Shown: positions 10,136-21,696 of the stretch, in pieces
Layout: each line of letters starts with the position of its first letter
Numbering within the stretch: the first letter of the stretch is position 1
Origin: Ammoniphilus resinae
GTDB lineage: Bacteria; Bacillota; Bacilli; Aneurinibacillales; RAOX-1
Assembly: GCF_017873965.1 (NCBI RefSeq)
Contig: NZ_JAGGKT010000001.1
Location: forward strand, 496,001-560,000
DNA: 64,000 nt
Reading direction: 5' to 3'
Position numbers and translations under genes: made by a program
Notes under the pieces: generated by a model
What the model saw: the letters and a program-made list of their open reading frames with translations, nothing else
The model's database searches: none
Told to the model about the DNA's origin: nothing

Positions 10136-10148
10136 AACGGCATATATT

Positions 10149-10211
10149 GAAAGCAAGAAAGTAACCTTTGCTTTCCGTCCAGATTATGAAGCCTAGGATC
10201 CTAATCTGGAC
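10149..10211 (+). other. Two adjacent hairpins after the anti-sigma gene
   Basis: GAAAGCAA (10149-10156) pairs with TTGCTTTC (10168-10175). Next to it GTCCAGATTA (10177-10186) pairs perfectly with TAATCTGGAC (10202-10211). Neither has a T-run, so they are not clear terminators. They may protect the 3' end or cooperate with the terminator at 10240. Confidence 0.5.
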
Positions 10212-10239
10212 GTTTACATATATACGAGAAACAATTGGA

Positions 10240-10263
10240 GGGTGCAGAGCGCACCCTTTTTTT
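10240..10263 (+). terminator. Terminator between the ECF operon and holA
   Basis: GGGTGC (10240-10245) pairs with GCACCC (10251-10256), loop AGAGC, followed by seven T. Confidence 0.85.
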
Positions 10264-10287
10264 AGTACAATAAAAAGGGGTGAGAAA

Positions 10288-11334
10288 ATGGATTCTCGTA
10301 ATGTATTTAAGCGGGTTCAACAAAACGATATAGATCCTCTATACACACTATACGGTTCGGAAACTTTTCTAAGCGAAGAGTTTATTCGTTTTTTAAAAGG
10401 AAAAGTGCTTGATCAGGAGTTAGAAGAATTTAATTTACATATTTTTGATCTGAACGAAACTCCGATACAGGACGTCATTCAAGAGGCTGAGACACTTCCG
10501 TTTATGGGCGAGAAACGGTTGATTATCGGGAAAAACGCAATGTTCTTAACCGGAGCGAAACAAACTGGAGGTGTAGAACATCACATCGATGCTCTCCTGA
10601 ACTACATTCAACAGCCACTAGAGACAACAGTCCTTGTTCTCGCGGTAGAAGTGGAAAAGCTAGATGAGCGAAAAAAAGTTGTTAAGCTTCTGCAAAAACA
10701 TAGTACGATGGTGGCATTTTCACCACTAAAAGAACCAGAACTAATTTCCTGGATTCAAAGGCGTGCCCAGAAGCTGAATGCAGGGATCGATGACCAGGCA
10801 GCAAATCTCTTGAAGCAGACGGTTGGAACCGATCTGCGGACCCTACACCAGGAACTGGAGAAAATAGCATCCTATGTAGGCGCCCGGGGGACTATTACCG
10901 AGGATGTTGTCTACCAATTGGCTTCGCGAACCCTCGAACAGGACATATTTTCCTTGGTGGAAAGAGTCGTTAAATTGGATATGACACGTGCCATGAGGAT
11001 CTTTTATGATTTATTGAAAAATAAGGAAGAGCCGCTGACGATTCTAAGTTTATTGGTCCGTCAGTTTCGTTTGATTTTGCATGTGAAAATTTTACTCTCC
11101 AAGGGATATACACAAGGGCAGATTGCCTCGCAACTCGGTATTCACCCCTATCCTGTAAAATTAGCAGCAGAAAAAGTAAAGAATTTCAGTGAGCAAGGAC
11201 TTCGAAACGTCTTAGCTTATTTAGCTGAAGAAGATTATCGGATTAAATCTGGGAAGATAGATAAAAAATTGTCTCTTGAATTGTTTATGATGAGAGCAGA
11301 GGAGATATTAAAGGGCGAAAAAAAAGTGCTCTAA
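10288..11334 (+). CDS. holA: DNA polymerase III delta subunit
   Basis: A 348-residue clamp-loader subunit that opens the beta sliding clamp. The order of a Rossmann-like domain (YTLYGSETFLSEEFI near residue 19; LETTVLVLAVEVEKLDERKK near 115), a three-helix lid and the C-terminal collar matches the HolA family and its usual length. ATG 10288 is selected because AAAGGGGTGAG precedes it; upstream in-frame codons read through the terminator. The stop codon lies inside the terminator stem shared with rpsT. B. subtilis has the same comEC-holA-rpsT order. Confidence 0.93.
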   Translation: MDSRNVFKRVQQNDIDPLYTLYGSETFLSEEFIRFLKGKVLDQELEEFNLHIFDLNETPIQDVIQEAETLPFMGEKRLIIGKNAMFLTGAKQTGGVEHHIDALLNYIQQPLETTVLVLAVEVEKLDERKKVVKLLQKHSTMVAFSPLKEPELISWIQRRAQKLNAGIDDQAANLLKQTVGTDLRTLHQELEKIASYVGARGTITEDVVYQLASRTLEQDIFSLVERVVKLDMTRAMRIFYDLLKNKEEPLTILSLLVRQFRLILHVKILLSKGYTQGQIASQLGIHPYPVKLAAEKVKNFSEQGLRNVLAYLAEEDYRIKSGKIDKKLSLELFMMRAEEILKGEKKVL

Positions 11335-11363
11335 CCTAGTTCAACAGGTTAGAGCACTTTTTG
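11321..11363. terminator. Bidirectional terminator between holA and rpsT
   Basis: AAAAAGTGCTCTAACCT and AGGTTAGAGCACTTTTT form a near-perfect 17-bp stem around AGTTCAAC. A-run and T-run on the two sides allow termination of both convergent genes. Confidence 0.93.
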
Positions 11364-11366
11364 GTG

Positions 11367-11633
11367 TTAGGCAGTAACGCCATTCACTTTTTGCGCTAAG
11401 CGAGACTTTCTACGAGCAGCTTCATTTTTATGAATAAGACCCTTAGTTACAGCCTTGTCAAGTTTTTTAGCAGCAAATTTGTATGCTTCTTGAGCAGCAG
11501 TAAGATCGTTTGCAGAAACTGCAACTTCTACACTCTTAAGAGCAGTGCGAAGAGCAGATTTTTGTGCAACACGTTGCGTACGTCTTTTTTCGTTCGTTCT
11601 CGTACGTTTAATTTGTGATTTTATATTTGGCAT
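11367..11633 (-). CDS. rpsT: 30S ribosomal protein S20
   Basis: An 88-residue basic protein that binds 16S rRNA. It begins [16 protein letters not shown] and ends [23 protein letters not shown], both conserved in S20. The start at 11633 is preferred over ATG-like codons upstream because CCAAGGAGGTG precedes it. Orientation opposite to holA and gpr is the normal Bacillales arrangement. Confidence 0.97.
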   Translation of the reverse strand: MPNIKSQIKRTRTNEKRRTQRVAQKSALRTALKSVEVAVSANDLTAAQEAYKFAAKKLDKAVTKGLIHKNEAARRKSRLAQKVNGVTA

Positions 11634-11806
11634 CAGAGTCACCTCCTTGGTGCATCCATAACTTCGTTAATTGCAACAAAAATCATTTTACCATGGGCCT
11701 AAGTGAAATGCAATAAGCGTATTGAGATTATTATATAGGATTTTCACATCATAAAATTTGCAGAGATGTGTAATACTGGAAGAAAAGAGATTGGAGTTGG
11801 CCGATA

Positions 11807-12928
11807 ATGAGTGAAGTGGAAAAAGATATGGATCTGTCCAAATACTCCATTCGAACCGATCTGGCATTGGAAGCACATCAGTTGGAATTGGAGCGCACAG
11901 GGGAACCAAGTATTTCAGGCGTGGAGATGAGTACGGAAGAAAAGAATGGAATACGTATGACGCGAGTCCAGGTGCTTAATAAACAAGGAGCCCAACAGAT
12001 CGGAAAGCTTCCCGGGAAATATTTAACGATGGAAGTACCTGGGCTGCGCAGAAAAGATACGGAACTGCAAAATTTGGTTGCTACAGAATTCGCCAAGGCT
12101 TTTCAACAATTTTTGCAGGAAATCGGTATACAAGAACATCACAAAGCCTTGATCGTCGGTCTGGGGAATTGGAATGTGACACCTGATGCTTTGGGACCTA
12201 TCGTCGTAGAAAATATACTAGTGACAAGGCATCTCTTTGAATTATTGCCAGAACATGTAGAAGAGGGATATCGTCCCGTCAGTGCCTTGTCTCCAGGTGT
12301 ATTGGGAATCACGGGGATTGAAACAAGTGAGATTGTTTTTGGCGTAGTGGAAAAAACAAAACCTGATTTTGTTATTGCTATTGATGCGTTAGCGTCAAGG
12401 GCATTGGAAAGGGTTAATACAACCATTCAAATTGCTGATACAGGGATTAATCCAGGGTCAGGTGTGGGAAATAAAAGAAAGCCACTCACAAAAGAAACAT
12501 TAGGGATTCCTGTTGTGGCAATTGGTGTTCCTACTGTTGTGGATGCAGTATCGATCGCCAGTGATACGATTGATTATGTCTTGTCACATATGGGAAGGCA
12601 AATGAACGAGAGCAAGAATCCATCGCCAGCCAGCCGCCTTACCCCCGCTGGATTTAATCTTCCAGGAACAACTAAGCCATTTACGCAAGAGGATGAGCCC
12701 TCTGTGGAAGGAAAAAAGGTGATCATGGGGCTTGTTGGTGTACTGCCTGAAGAAGAGAAGCGACAGCTTATTAGGGAGGTGCTTCAGCCGCTTGGACACA
12801 ATTTAATTGTCACACCTAAGGAAGTAGATGAATTCATTGAAGATATGGGCAATATTATTGCGAATGGATTAAATGCTGCCCTGCATCAAGCGATTGATAA
12901 GAACAATGTATCAGCTTATACACATTAG
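11807..12928 (+). CDS. gpr: GPR, germination protease
   Basis: A 373-residue aspartic-type protease that degrades small acid-soluble spore proteins at germination. It is made as a zymogen: the [10 protein letters not shown] segment near residue 16 marks the propeptide cleavage region. The core has [12 protein letters not shown] and [10 protein letters not shown], family hallmarks. Its presence shows that the organism forms endospores. In B. subtilis spoIIP follows gpr; here it is missing and yqxA follows after 12 bases. Confidence 0.95.
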   Translation: MSEVEKDMDLSKYSIRTDLALEAHQLELERTGEPSISGVEMSTEEKNGIRMTRVQVLNKQGAQQIGKLPGKYLTMEVPGLRRKDTELQNLVATEFAKAFQQFLQEIGIQEHHKALIVGLGNWNVTPDALGPIVVENILVTRHLFELLPEHVEEGYRPVSALSPGVLGITGIETSEIVFGVVEKTKPDFVIAIDALASRALERVNTTIQIADTGINPGSGVGNKRKPLTKETLGIPVVAIGVPTVVDAVSIASDTIDYVLSHMGRQMNESKNPSPASRLTPAGFNLPGTTKPFTQEDEPSVEGKKVIMGLVGVLPEEEKRQLIREVLQPLGHNLIVTPKEVDEFIEDMGNIIANGLNAALHQAIDKNNVSAYTH

Positions 12929-12940
12929 GAGCCAAAAACT

Positions 12941-13258
12941 ATGATATGGAGAATCAAATTCTTTGGGTTCGTGCTGTTTATGATATGTTTTGTCTTGGGA
13001 GGAATTCAACTGGCGGAGAACGGGACACGCCGTTTAGATGGTTTTGAAAATGGGCCGGCACAGTCTTTTCATATTGCTCGTGTAGATCAGGGGAAATTGG
13101 AAATGACTGTTCTTGGTCAGCAATACTATATTAATGGAGTCGACCGTGCTACAGATCAAGGACAGGCCGCAAGCAACTGGATAAGCAGCATTGGGAATTC
13201 AGTAGGGGATTGGATCTCCACTTCGACGAATAATATGGCAAAATGGTTATTCAAATAA
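12941..13258 (+). CDS. yqxA: YqxA-like membrane protein (DUF3679)
   Basis: A 105-residue protein with one N-terminal hydrophobic segment (FFGFVLFMICFVLGGIQLA) that could be a signal anchor, then a short outer domain. Position between gpr and lepA and size match YqxA of B. subtilis, whose function is unknown. The sequence match is modest, so the name rests partly on synteny. It follows gpr by 12 bases in one transcription unit and ends at a terminator. Confidence 0.7.
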   Translation: MIWRIKFFGFVLFMICFVLGGIQLAENGTRRLDGFENGPAQSFHIARVDQGKLEMTVLGQQYYINGVDRATDQGQAASNWISSIGNSVGDWISTSTNNMAKWLFK

Positions 13259-13286
13259 AGCGCCCTACTGTGCGCTTTATTTTATT
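13254..13286 (+). terminator. Terminator after yqxA
   Basis: AATAAAGCGC (13254-13263) pairs perfectly with GCGCTTTATT (13272-13281), followed by TTATTT. Confidence 0.85.
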
Positions 13287-13386
13287 TGCGTTTCAATAAC
13301 TTTATCTGACAGCGCATTGCCTGAGAGAAATGTCCATGCTATAATTAAGGATAGTGCATTTTTTCCTCTTGAGGAGGTCTTGGATA

Positions 13387-15201
13387 ATGGATAGATTAGA
13401 GAGACAGAAAAAAATACGGAATTTTTCTATCATCGCGCATATTGACCATGGGAAATCAACGCTTGCTGACCGACTTCTGGAGTATACAGGCGCCCTAAGT
13501 GATCGGGAAAAAGAAGATCAGTTTCTGGATTCCATGGATTTAGAAAAAGAACGCGGAATTACGATTAAGTTGAATTCTGTTCGTTTAAATTATCGAGCAA
13601 AAGATGGAGAAGAGTACATTCTTCATTTAATTGACACCCCTGGACACGTCGATTTTACGTATGAAGTATCCAGAAGCTTGGCTGCTTGTGAGGGAGCGCT
13701 GCTTGTTGTGGATGCAGCACAAGGGATTGAAGCGCAAACTTTGGCGAACGTATACCTGGCGATAGACAATAACCTGGAAATTGTTCCGGTAATTAATAAA
13801 ATTGACCTTCCTAGTGCCGAACCTGAACGAGTGAAGCGTGAAATAGAGGATGTCATTGGGTTAGACGCTAGTGATGCAGTCCTAGCCTCGGCCAAAGCTG
13901 GAATAGGGATTGAAGAGATTTTGGAACAAATAGTGGAGAAGATCCCTGCACCTGAAGGTGACCCAGATGCCCCTTTACAAGCACTTATCTTTGACTCTTA
14001 TTATGATTCGTATCGAGGGGTTGTAGCTTACATTCGAGTGGTCAATGGAACGATTCGCAAAGGCATGAAAATTAAAATGATGGCCACAAACAAAGTGTTT
14101 GAGGTAACAGAGGTAGGGGCTTCAGCACCTTATCCAAAACCACTGGGCGAGCTCACTGTCGGAGATGTTGGTTTTATTTCCGCGAGCATGAAATCTGTAG
14201 GTGACACGCAGGTAGGGGATACCATTACAAGTGCGGAAAAACCGGCAACAGTGCCGCTTCCTGGATACCGAAAGATCAATCCGATGGTGTACTGTGGTCT
14301 ATATCCTGTTGATACGTCAGAATACAACGATCTAAGGGATGCCTTGGATAAACTTCAATTAAATGATGCTTCCTTACAATATGAGCCGGAAACCTCACAA
14401 GCCTTAGGTTTTGGTTTTCGCTGTGGGTTTCTTGGGCTGCTGCATATGGAAATTATTCAAGAACGGGTCGAACGTGAGTTCGGTATCACCTTGATCACCA
14501 CTGCCCCAAGTGTTATCTATAAGATCACAAAAACGGATGGTGAACAGTTCGATATTGATAATCCATCGAAGATGCCGGAACAGCAGTTCATTGATAAGAT
14601 AGAAGAACCTTATGTGAAGGCACAGATTATGGTTCCTAAGGATTTTGTTGGTGCGGTGATGGAGCTTTGCCAAGGAAAACGCGGTGATTTTATCGATATG
14701 CAATATATTGATACAACACGTGTACAGATAACCTATGAAATCCCCTTGGCGGAAATTGTGTACGATTTTTTTGATCAGCTGAAATCAAATACAAAAGGCT
14801 ATGCATCTTTTGATTATGAGTTAATAGGCTATAAGGCTTCGAAATTGGTTAAAATGGACATATTGCTAAACGGCGAAGAGGTTGATGCCTTATCGATCAT
14901 TGTGCACAAGGATAGCGCCTATGCAAGAGGAAAACTCCTCTGCGAAAAGTTGAAGGAGCTAATTCCAAGACAAATGTTCGAGGTGCCTATACAAGCAGCG
15001 ATCGGGCATAAGGTCATTGCCCGTGAATCAATTAAAGCTGTAAGGAAAAACGTATTGGCGAAATGTTATGGTGGAGATATTTCCCGGAAGCGTAAATTGC
15101 TTGAAAAGCAAAAAGAAGGTAAGAAACGCATGAAACAGGTGGGGAGCGTAGAAGTCCCACAAGAGGCATTCATGGCCGTATTGCAAATGGACAAGAAATA
15201 A
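13387..15201 (+). CDS. lepA: Elongation factor 4 (LepA)
   Basis: A 604-residue translational GTPase that acts on ribosomes during stress or initiation. G1 [14 protein letters not shown]3 DTPGHVDF and G4 NKIDLP are intact. Domains resembling EF-G II, III and V follow, and the C-terminal domain unique to LepA ends in the lysine-rich [20 protein letters not shown] 13387 follows GAGGAGG; the longer frame start has no support. It begins the lepA-hemW-hrcA order seen in Bacilli. Confidence 0.97.
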   Translation: MDRLERQKKIRNFSIIAHIDHGKSTLADRLLEYTGALSDREKEDQFLDSMDLEKERGITIKLNSVRLNYRAKDGEEYILHLIDTPGHVDFTYEVSRSLAACEGALLVVDAAQGIEAQTLANVYLAIDNNLEIVPVINKIDLPSAEPERVKREIEDVIGLDASDAVLASAKAGIGIEEILEQIVEKIPAPEGDPDAPLQALIFDSYYDSYRGVVAYIRVVNGTIRKGMKIKMMATNKVFEVTEVGASAPYPKPLGELTVGDVGFISASMKSVGDTQVGDTITSAEKPATVPLPGYRKINPMVYCGLYPVDTSEYNDLRDALDKLQLNDASLQYEPETSQALGFGFRCGFLGLLHMEIIQERVEREFGITLITTAPSVIYKITKTDGEQFDIDNPSKMPEQQFIDKIEEPYVKAQIMVPKDFVGAVMELCQGKRGDFIDMQYIDTTRVQITYEIPLAEIVYDFFDQLKSNTKGYASFDYELIGYKASKLVKMDILLNGEEVDALSIIVHKDSAYARGKLLCEKLKELIPRQMFEVPIQAAIGHKVIARESIKAVRKNVLAKCYGGDISRKRKLLEKQKEGKKRMKQVGSVEVPQEAFMAVLQMDKK

Positions 15202-15213
15202 ACTGAAGGGATA

Positions 15214-15243
15214 GGGCTTTGGCTGGTTGCCAAAGCCCCTTTT
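15214..15243 (+). terminator. Terminator after lepA
   Basis: GGGCTTTGGC (15214-15223) pairs perfectly with GCCAAAGCCC (15229-15238), followed by CTTTT. Confidence 0.8.
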
Positions 15244-15280
15244 CAGTCTAACCTGTAACTCCAAAAACTGAGGTGAATAT

Positions 15281-16420
15281 ATGCCACATTCTGTTTATAT
15301 CCATATCCCTTTTTGTACAAATAAATGCTATTACTGTGACTTTAACTCCTTCGTTACACAGAATCAGCAGTTGGTCTGGGATTATCTTTATGCCTTGGAG
15401 CAAGAGATCATCTTAACGATGAAGCAAACACCTCCTGATGCGATTCAAACTATTTTTGTTGGCGGTGGAACACCAACCTTTCTATCTGCCGAACAAATGA
15501 AGTATTTTTTAAACGCGGTCAGACAACATATTCCTAATCAAACAGATGATATAGAATTTACGATGGAAGCGAACCCTGGAACGACGGATCCGGAAAAGTT
15601 AACTATCATGAGAAAAGGGGGAGTCAATCGCTTGAGCTACGGTGTTCAAGCTTTTGATGATGAACTTCTAAGGAAAATTGGACGGATCCACGACTCTGCA
15701 CAGGTTTTCCGATCTCTGCATGATGCGAGACAAGCAGGTTTTACGAATATATCTATCGACTTGATCTTCGGTCTGCCAGGACAGTCTGTAGAATTATTTA
15801 AGAAGACGTTAAATCAAGCCTTTGATCTCGGTCTTCAGCATTTTTCTGCTTATAGTTTAAAAGTTGAGGAAAATACGTTATTCCATGTTCTTTATGAAAA
15901 AAATCAACTGATCCTTCCAGCCGAGGAAGAAGAAGTAGCGATGTACGAACTAGTTCGACAAGAAATGAAATTGCATGGGTACCGGCAGTATGAAATCAGC
16001 AATTTCGCCCAGGATGGCTACGAAAGCGGTCATAATAAAACGTATTGGAAAAACGAGGAGTATTATGGCATTGGTGCCGGGGCGCACGGCTATGTGAAGA
16101 GAAGCAGGCATATCAATGCCGGGCCAGTTCAACAATATATGCAGTTGGTTAAGCAAAATGGATTGCCGCGAATTGAAGAATTTACAGTTTCAGATCGGGA
16201 AGTAATGGAGGAATTTATGATAATGGGCCTCCGATTAATGGAAGGAATTTCGAAAAGGGAATTTTTCAAACGTTACGGTAAGCTAATCGAAGATGTATTC
16301 GGAAAACAAATAACAAACCTCGAAAAGCTTGGGCTACTAGAACAGGTTGGAGACCGGGTACGATTAACGGAAAAAGGAATCCCCCTAGGAAATGAAGTGT
16401 TTATGCGGTTTTTGGAATAG
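15281..16420 (+). CDS. hemW: HemW, radical SAM heme chaperone
   Basis: A 379-residue radical SAM protein. The cluster motif is CTNKCYYC (Cys12, Cys16, Cys19), with an FVGGGTPTFL motif and the HemN C-terminal domain after about residue 290. HemW lacks the oxygen-independent coproporphyrinogen oxidase activity once assigned to it and instead binds heme for insertion into membrane proteins. It lies between lepA and hrcA as in other Bacilli. SD GAGGTG precedes ATG 15281. Confidence 0.94.
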   Translation: MPHSVYIHIPFCTNKCYYCDFNSFVTQNQQLVWDYLYALEQEIILTMKQTPPDAIQTIFVGGGTPTFLSAEQMKYFLNAVRQHIPNQTDDIEFTMEANPGTTDPEKLTIMRKGGVNRLSYGVQAFDDELLRKIGRIHDSAQVFRSLHDARQAGFTNISIDLIFGLPGQSVELFKKTLNQAFDLGLQHFSAYSLKVEENTLFHVLYEKNQLILPAEEEEVAMYELVRQEMKLHGYRQYEISNFAQDGYESGHNKTYWKNEEYYGIGAGAHGYVKRSRHINAGPVQQYMQLVKQNGLPRIEEFTVSDREVMEEFMIMGLRLMEGISKREFFKRYGKLIEDVFGKQITNLEKLGLLEQVGDRVRLTEKGIPLGNEVFMRFLE

Positions 16421-16450
16421 TTGACAACAGTCTGTACGATTTGGTATTTT
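16421..16450 (+). promoter_or_regulatory. SigA-type promoter of the hrcA operon
   Basis: TTGACA (16421-16426) and TATTTT (16445-16450) with 18 bases between them, just upstream of the CIRCE operator. The -35 starts right after the hemW stop codon. Confidence 0.7.
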
Positions 16451-16463
16451 AAATGTGAAGGTT

Positions 16464-16490
16464 TTAGCACTCGATAGATAGGAGTGCTAA
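16464..16490 (+). promoter_or_regulatory. CIRCE operator
   Basis: TTAGCACTC, nine bases, GAGTGCTAA: a perfect match to the CIRCE consensus bound by HrcA. It lies between the promoter and the hrcA start, so HrcA should repress its own operon, including the extra chaperonin. Confidence 0.97.
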
Positions 16491-16504
16491 CAAGGGGTGA
16501 GTAT

Positions 16505-17539
16505 ATGTTATCCAATCGACAAATTCAAATATTGCATGCTATTGTTGACAACTATATTCGCAACGCGGAACCTATCGGGTCCCGTACGATTTCGAAAAGG
16601 GAAGATATTGGATACAGCTCTGCCACCATTCGAAATGAAATGGCGGATCTGGAGGAACTGGGATTTTTAGAACAGCCGCATACTTCTGCAGGCAGAATAC
16701 CTTCGCAAAAAGGCTATCGTTTTTATGTTGACCATATTCTACAGCCAAAACAATTAACGAAGGAGGAAATCTCTCGGATTAAATTGTTGTTTGCTGAGAA
16801 GTATTATGCTTTTGAACAGATTACTCAACAAACAGCGGCCATCCTTTCCGGTTTAACCAATTATACTTCCATTGTACTTGGACACGAAGTGAAGGAAAAC
16901 CTGCTCAAACATATACAGATGATCCCGTTAAATTCCACCACTGCGGTAGCGATTATTGTTACCAATACAGGGAAGGTAGAAAATAAAACGATTCAAGTAC
17001 CAGAAGGAGTCCCTATTTCGGAAATTGAAAGGCTAGTTAACTTTCTGAATAGCAAATTGGTAGGGATGCCATTGCTTGAAGTCAAGCATCGGATCTACCA
17101 AGAGATCTCCAATGAATTGCAAAAGGTATTTGATAATTATCAAAGATTAATCGAAATGCTTGAACAAGCTTTTCACAGTCATCCAGAAGAGTTGGTATTC
17201 CTAAAAGGAACAACAAATATTATGATGCAACCGGAATTCAGGGATGTGGATAAGGTTAAAGACATTCTTGAATTCCTTGATACAAATGAACAACTGCTGA
17301 AACACTTTAGTTCACCGACACTCGGCGTACAAGTGAAGATCGGGGCTGAAAATAAAGAGGACGCGATAAATAATTGCAGTATAATTAGTGCAACTTATCA
17401 TGTGGATGGGAATCCTCTTGGCACGATTGGAATTATTGGGCCGACGAGGATGGAGTACGGAAAAGTGATTAGTATTGTTGATTATATCTCGAAGGATCTA
17501 ACAAGATTGTTAGGGAAAATCTATAAAAATGAACCTTAA
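16505..17539 (+). CDS. hrcA: HrcA heat-inducible repressor
   Basis: A 344-residue repressor that binds CIRCE. The N-terminal winged helix (ILHAIVDNYIRNAEPIGSRT, then SSATIRNEMADLEELG) is followed by the GAF-like regulatory domain. HrcA activity depends on chaperonin, classically GroEL. ATG 16505 follows AAGGGGTGA; the longer frame would run back into the CIRCE. It leads an operon with a group III chaperonin, grpE and dnaK. Confidence 0.96.
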   Translation: MLSNRQIQILHAIVDNYIRNAEPIGSRTISKREDIGYSSATIRNEMADLEELGFLEQPHTSAGRIPSQKGYRFYVDHILQPKQLTKEEISRIKLLFAEKYYAFEQITQQTAAILSGLTNYTSIVLGHEVKENLLKHIQMIPLNSTTAVAIIVTNTGKVENKTIQVPEGVPISEIERLVNFLNSKLVGMPLLEVKHRIYQEISNELQKVFDNYQRLIEMLEQAFHSHPEELVFLKGTTNIMMQPEFRDVDKVKDILEFLDTNEQLLKHFSSPTLGVQVKIGAENKEDAINNCSIISATYHVDGNPLGTIGIIGPTRMEYGKVISIVDYISKDLTRLLGKIYKNEP

Positions 17540-17565
17540 GTAGAAGGATTAAAGGAGTTGGAAGC

Positions 17566-19113
17566 ATGACCCGTTCTAGCGAAGGTCAGCATCCAATAGG
17601 AGATGAGCGGCTGACGACATTAATGAATAATGTGAATGCTGTTCGGGCGATCTCCTCTGCTGTAGAGGGAACCCTTGGGCCGAAAGGTCTTGATACCATG
17701 CTGGTAGATGAGCGTGGACACGTAGTCATTACGAATGATGGGGTTACGATATTGGAGAGAATGGAAGTAAAGCATCCTGCCGCCCGGATGCTGATCCGAA
17801 TCGCTACTGCTCAGCAAGAGAAGATCGGCGACGGGACAACAACTGCGACAATAATGGCAAGTTCATTGGTGCAAGAAGGGGCTGCGCAAATCCACCGGGG
17901 TGTCCCCCCGGTAAAAGTGATAGCGGGCATCCGCCAAGGGGTGGCCACTGCTGAACGTAGTTTGGCTAGAATGGCTGCTGCTGTTACGGACCTAACTGAC
18001 CCTCATCTTCGACAAACGGCCTATATTGCTGCTAGGGAAAATCAAGAGATTAGTGATTTGGTTTTGCAAGCATGCCATTTAGTGGGAGATAAGCAGCTTG
18101 TTCAAACAGAGCTAAAACTTGCAGATTTGGTCGAGGTTCATCAGGGAGAAGAAAGTGAAGTTATAAAAGGGATCCTGTTACAAAAAAGACCAGTCTCACG
18201 GCAAATGCCGTCTGATCTAGAGAACCCAGCTGTTTTGCTCCTCGAGGATCGTTTTGGTCCTGAAGGAATTGACGATGAGGCGCTCGGGACGGAGATCGGC
18301 TTTAAACAGTATCTTGAAAATAAAGAGAACTTTCTAAGATGTCTGGAGTATATCAACCAGATGGGAGTTCGGGTTATTATTTGTGAAGGTTCATGTGATT
18401 CCTTTGCCGAAGAATATTGTGCAGATGTTGGAATTACCGTTATACATAGAATTCCGCAAGCACAGATTCATCGGCTTGCCGAACATCTGGGAGCGATCCC
18501 TGTCAAGCTTCATGGGTTGCTTAAGTTGAAACAGGATTTTAAAAAGCTATTGGGCAGCTGTAAACGAATGGTTACGTTAGAGACCAAGCAGCAAGTTCGT
18601 TTTTTAGAAGGAGCTGGGAAACCGACCGCAACGATTCTAATCGGTGCCTCTACACCAGAGATCGTTGGCGAGAGGGGAAGAATTGCGAAGGATGCAGCAT
18701 CTTCCGTGCAAGCGGCGATTCGCGGTGGAATTGTGCCCGGTGGAGGCAGTGTGGAGGTTGCGATGGCAAGGGAATTAGAACAATGGCGATCAACACAGAC
18801 TGGATTGGAAGGTTATGGAGTCGATGCTGTGATTCAGGCCCTTCAGCGTCCGATTTCACAGATGATTATCAATGCGGGTTTCAATCCTTTTGAAAAATTG
18901 GAAGAGGTTCGGGCCGCCCAATCTAGGGAAGATTCATTTTCTGTCGCTCTTGATCTTGATAGTGGCCGCGCTGTGGACATGATTCAATTGGGCGTTGTCG
19001 ACCCAGTGCTTGTTAAGAAATTCGCCTTAAAAGCTGCGGGTGAGGTTGCCGAAAGTATCTTAAGAATTCATACCATCATCCGGATGAAAGAAACATCTGA
19101 TCTATTGGAATAG
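17566..19113 (+). CDS. Group III (archaeal-like) chaperonin in the dnaK operon
   Basis: A 515-residue ATP-dependent chaperonin of the TCP-1/thermosome type, not GroEL. ATP-site motifs: LGPKG (37-41), TNDG (56-59), GDGTTT (88-93, Asp89), the probable catalytic Asp376 in RIAKDAASS, and GGG 392-394. The C-terminal equatorial part [22 protein letters not shown] matches thermosomes rather than GroEL. A helical protrusion in the apical domain would make GroES unnecessary in this class. Homologues inserted between hrcA and grpE are known from Carboxydothermus and some other Firmicutes, where they form an open 16-mer. SD AAAGGAG. It lies 26 bases after hrcA and is joined to grpE. Most Bacillales lack it. 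Confidence 0.93.
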   Translation: MTRSSEGQHPIGDERLTTLMNNVNAVRAISSAVEGTLGPKGLDTMLVDERGHVVITNDGVTILERMEVKHPAARMLIRIATAQQEKIGDGTTTATIMASSLVQEGAAQIHRGVPPVKVIAGIRQGVATAERSLARMAAAVTDLTDPHLRQTAYIAARENQEISDLVLQACHLVGDKQLVQTELKLADLVEVHQGEESEVIKGILLQKRPVSRQMPSDLENPAVLLLEDRFGPEGIDDEALGTEIGFKQYLENKENFLRCLEYINQMGVRVIICEGSCDSFAEEYCADVGITVIHRIPQAQIHRLAEHLGAIPVKLHGLLKLKQDFKKLLGSCKRMVTLETKQQVRFLEGAGKPTATILIGASTPEIVGERGRIAKDAASSVQAAIRGGIVPGGGSVEVAMARELEQWRSTQTGLEGYGVDAVIQALQRPISQMIINAGFNPFEKLEEVRAAQSREDSFSVALDLDSGRAVDMIQLGVVDPVLVKKFALKAAGEVAESILRIHTIIRMKETSDLLE

Positions 19114-19124
19114 GAGTGGGTGAA

Positions 19125-19679
19125 GTGTCAAACGAAAACCAGGTGAATGAACAGGAAACTGTAGATGAAGTGAAACTGGATGAAGCAAACGAGACGACAG
19201 AGCATGCTCAGGAAGCCGATGCTGATTCCAACGTAGAAATCGAACAGTTGAAAAAGCAAGTGGAAGAAAACTATAATCGTTATTTGCGGGTTCAGGCTGA
19301 TTTTGACAATTATCGCAAGCGCACCCGCAGGGAGCAAGAAGAGCTCATCCGTTACGCTGCGCAGTCTGTGATTGAAGGTCTCCTTCCAGCTCTAGATAAT
19401 TTGGAGAGGGCATTAGCCGCTGCAAAAGATTCACAAGATGTGGACTCCCTTACCAAAGGAGTGGATATGGTTTTCCGTCAGATTGTTCAAACATTGGAGC
19501 AAGAAGGCTTGCAGGCCATTGAAACGGTTGGAAAGCCTTTTGATCCTCATTTCCACCAGGCGGTGATGCAGGAGGAGAGCCCTGATCATGAAGCGGGGAT
19601 GGTTATTCAGGAACTGCAAAAAGGTTATCAACTGAAGGATCGAGTGATTCGCCCATCGATGGTGAAGGTCAGCTCATAG
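19125..19679 (+). CDS. grpE: GrpE, DnaK nucleotide-exchange factor
   Basis: A 184-residue cochaperone. An acidic disordered N-terminus is followed by the long dimerising helix ([28 protein letters not shown]) and the C-terminal beta domain with [16 protein letters not shown] 19125 is preferred: GGAG at 19113-19116 is 8 bases upstream. A GTG at 19116 is in frame but overlaps that site. It follows the chaperonin gene directly. Confidence 0.95.
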   Translation: MSNENQVNEQETVDEVKLDEANETTEHAQEADADSNVEIEQLKKQVEENYNRYLRVQADFDNYRKRTRREQEELIRYAAQSVIEGLLPALDNLERALAAAKDSQDVDSLTKGVDMVFRQIVQTLEQEGLQAIETVGKPFDPHFHQAVMQEESPDHEAGMVIQELQKGYQLKDRVIRPSMVKVSS

Positions 19680-19718
19680 TATCTACCATTTTCGGGGAGA
19701 AGTTGACTATATAAATAA

Positions 19719-21560
<1,842 letters not shown>

Positions 21561-21587
21561 TCAAGCTCGGATAAAGGAGCAAGATCT

Positions 21588-21627
21588 AAGTCAAAGTCAG
21601 GTTTTATCTTGGCTTTGACTTTTTTTC
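21588..21627 (+). terminator. Terminator between dnaK and dnaJ
   Basis: AGTCAAAG (21589-21596) pairs with CTTTGACT (21613-21620), extended by two weaker pairs, followed by TTTTTT. It should reduce read-through into dnaJ, giving DnaK excess over DnaJ. Confidence 0.8.
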
Positions 21628-21696
21628 CTGGTATGATGTGGATTGTGTCAAGATTATGGACGGTCGGAATTTTAGCGGGAGTGTGAGGTTAACGTT

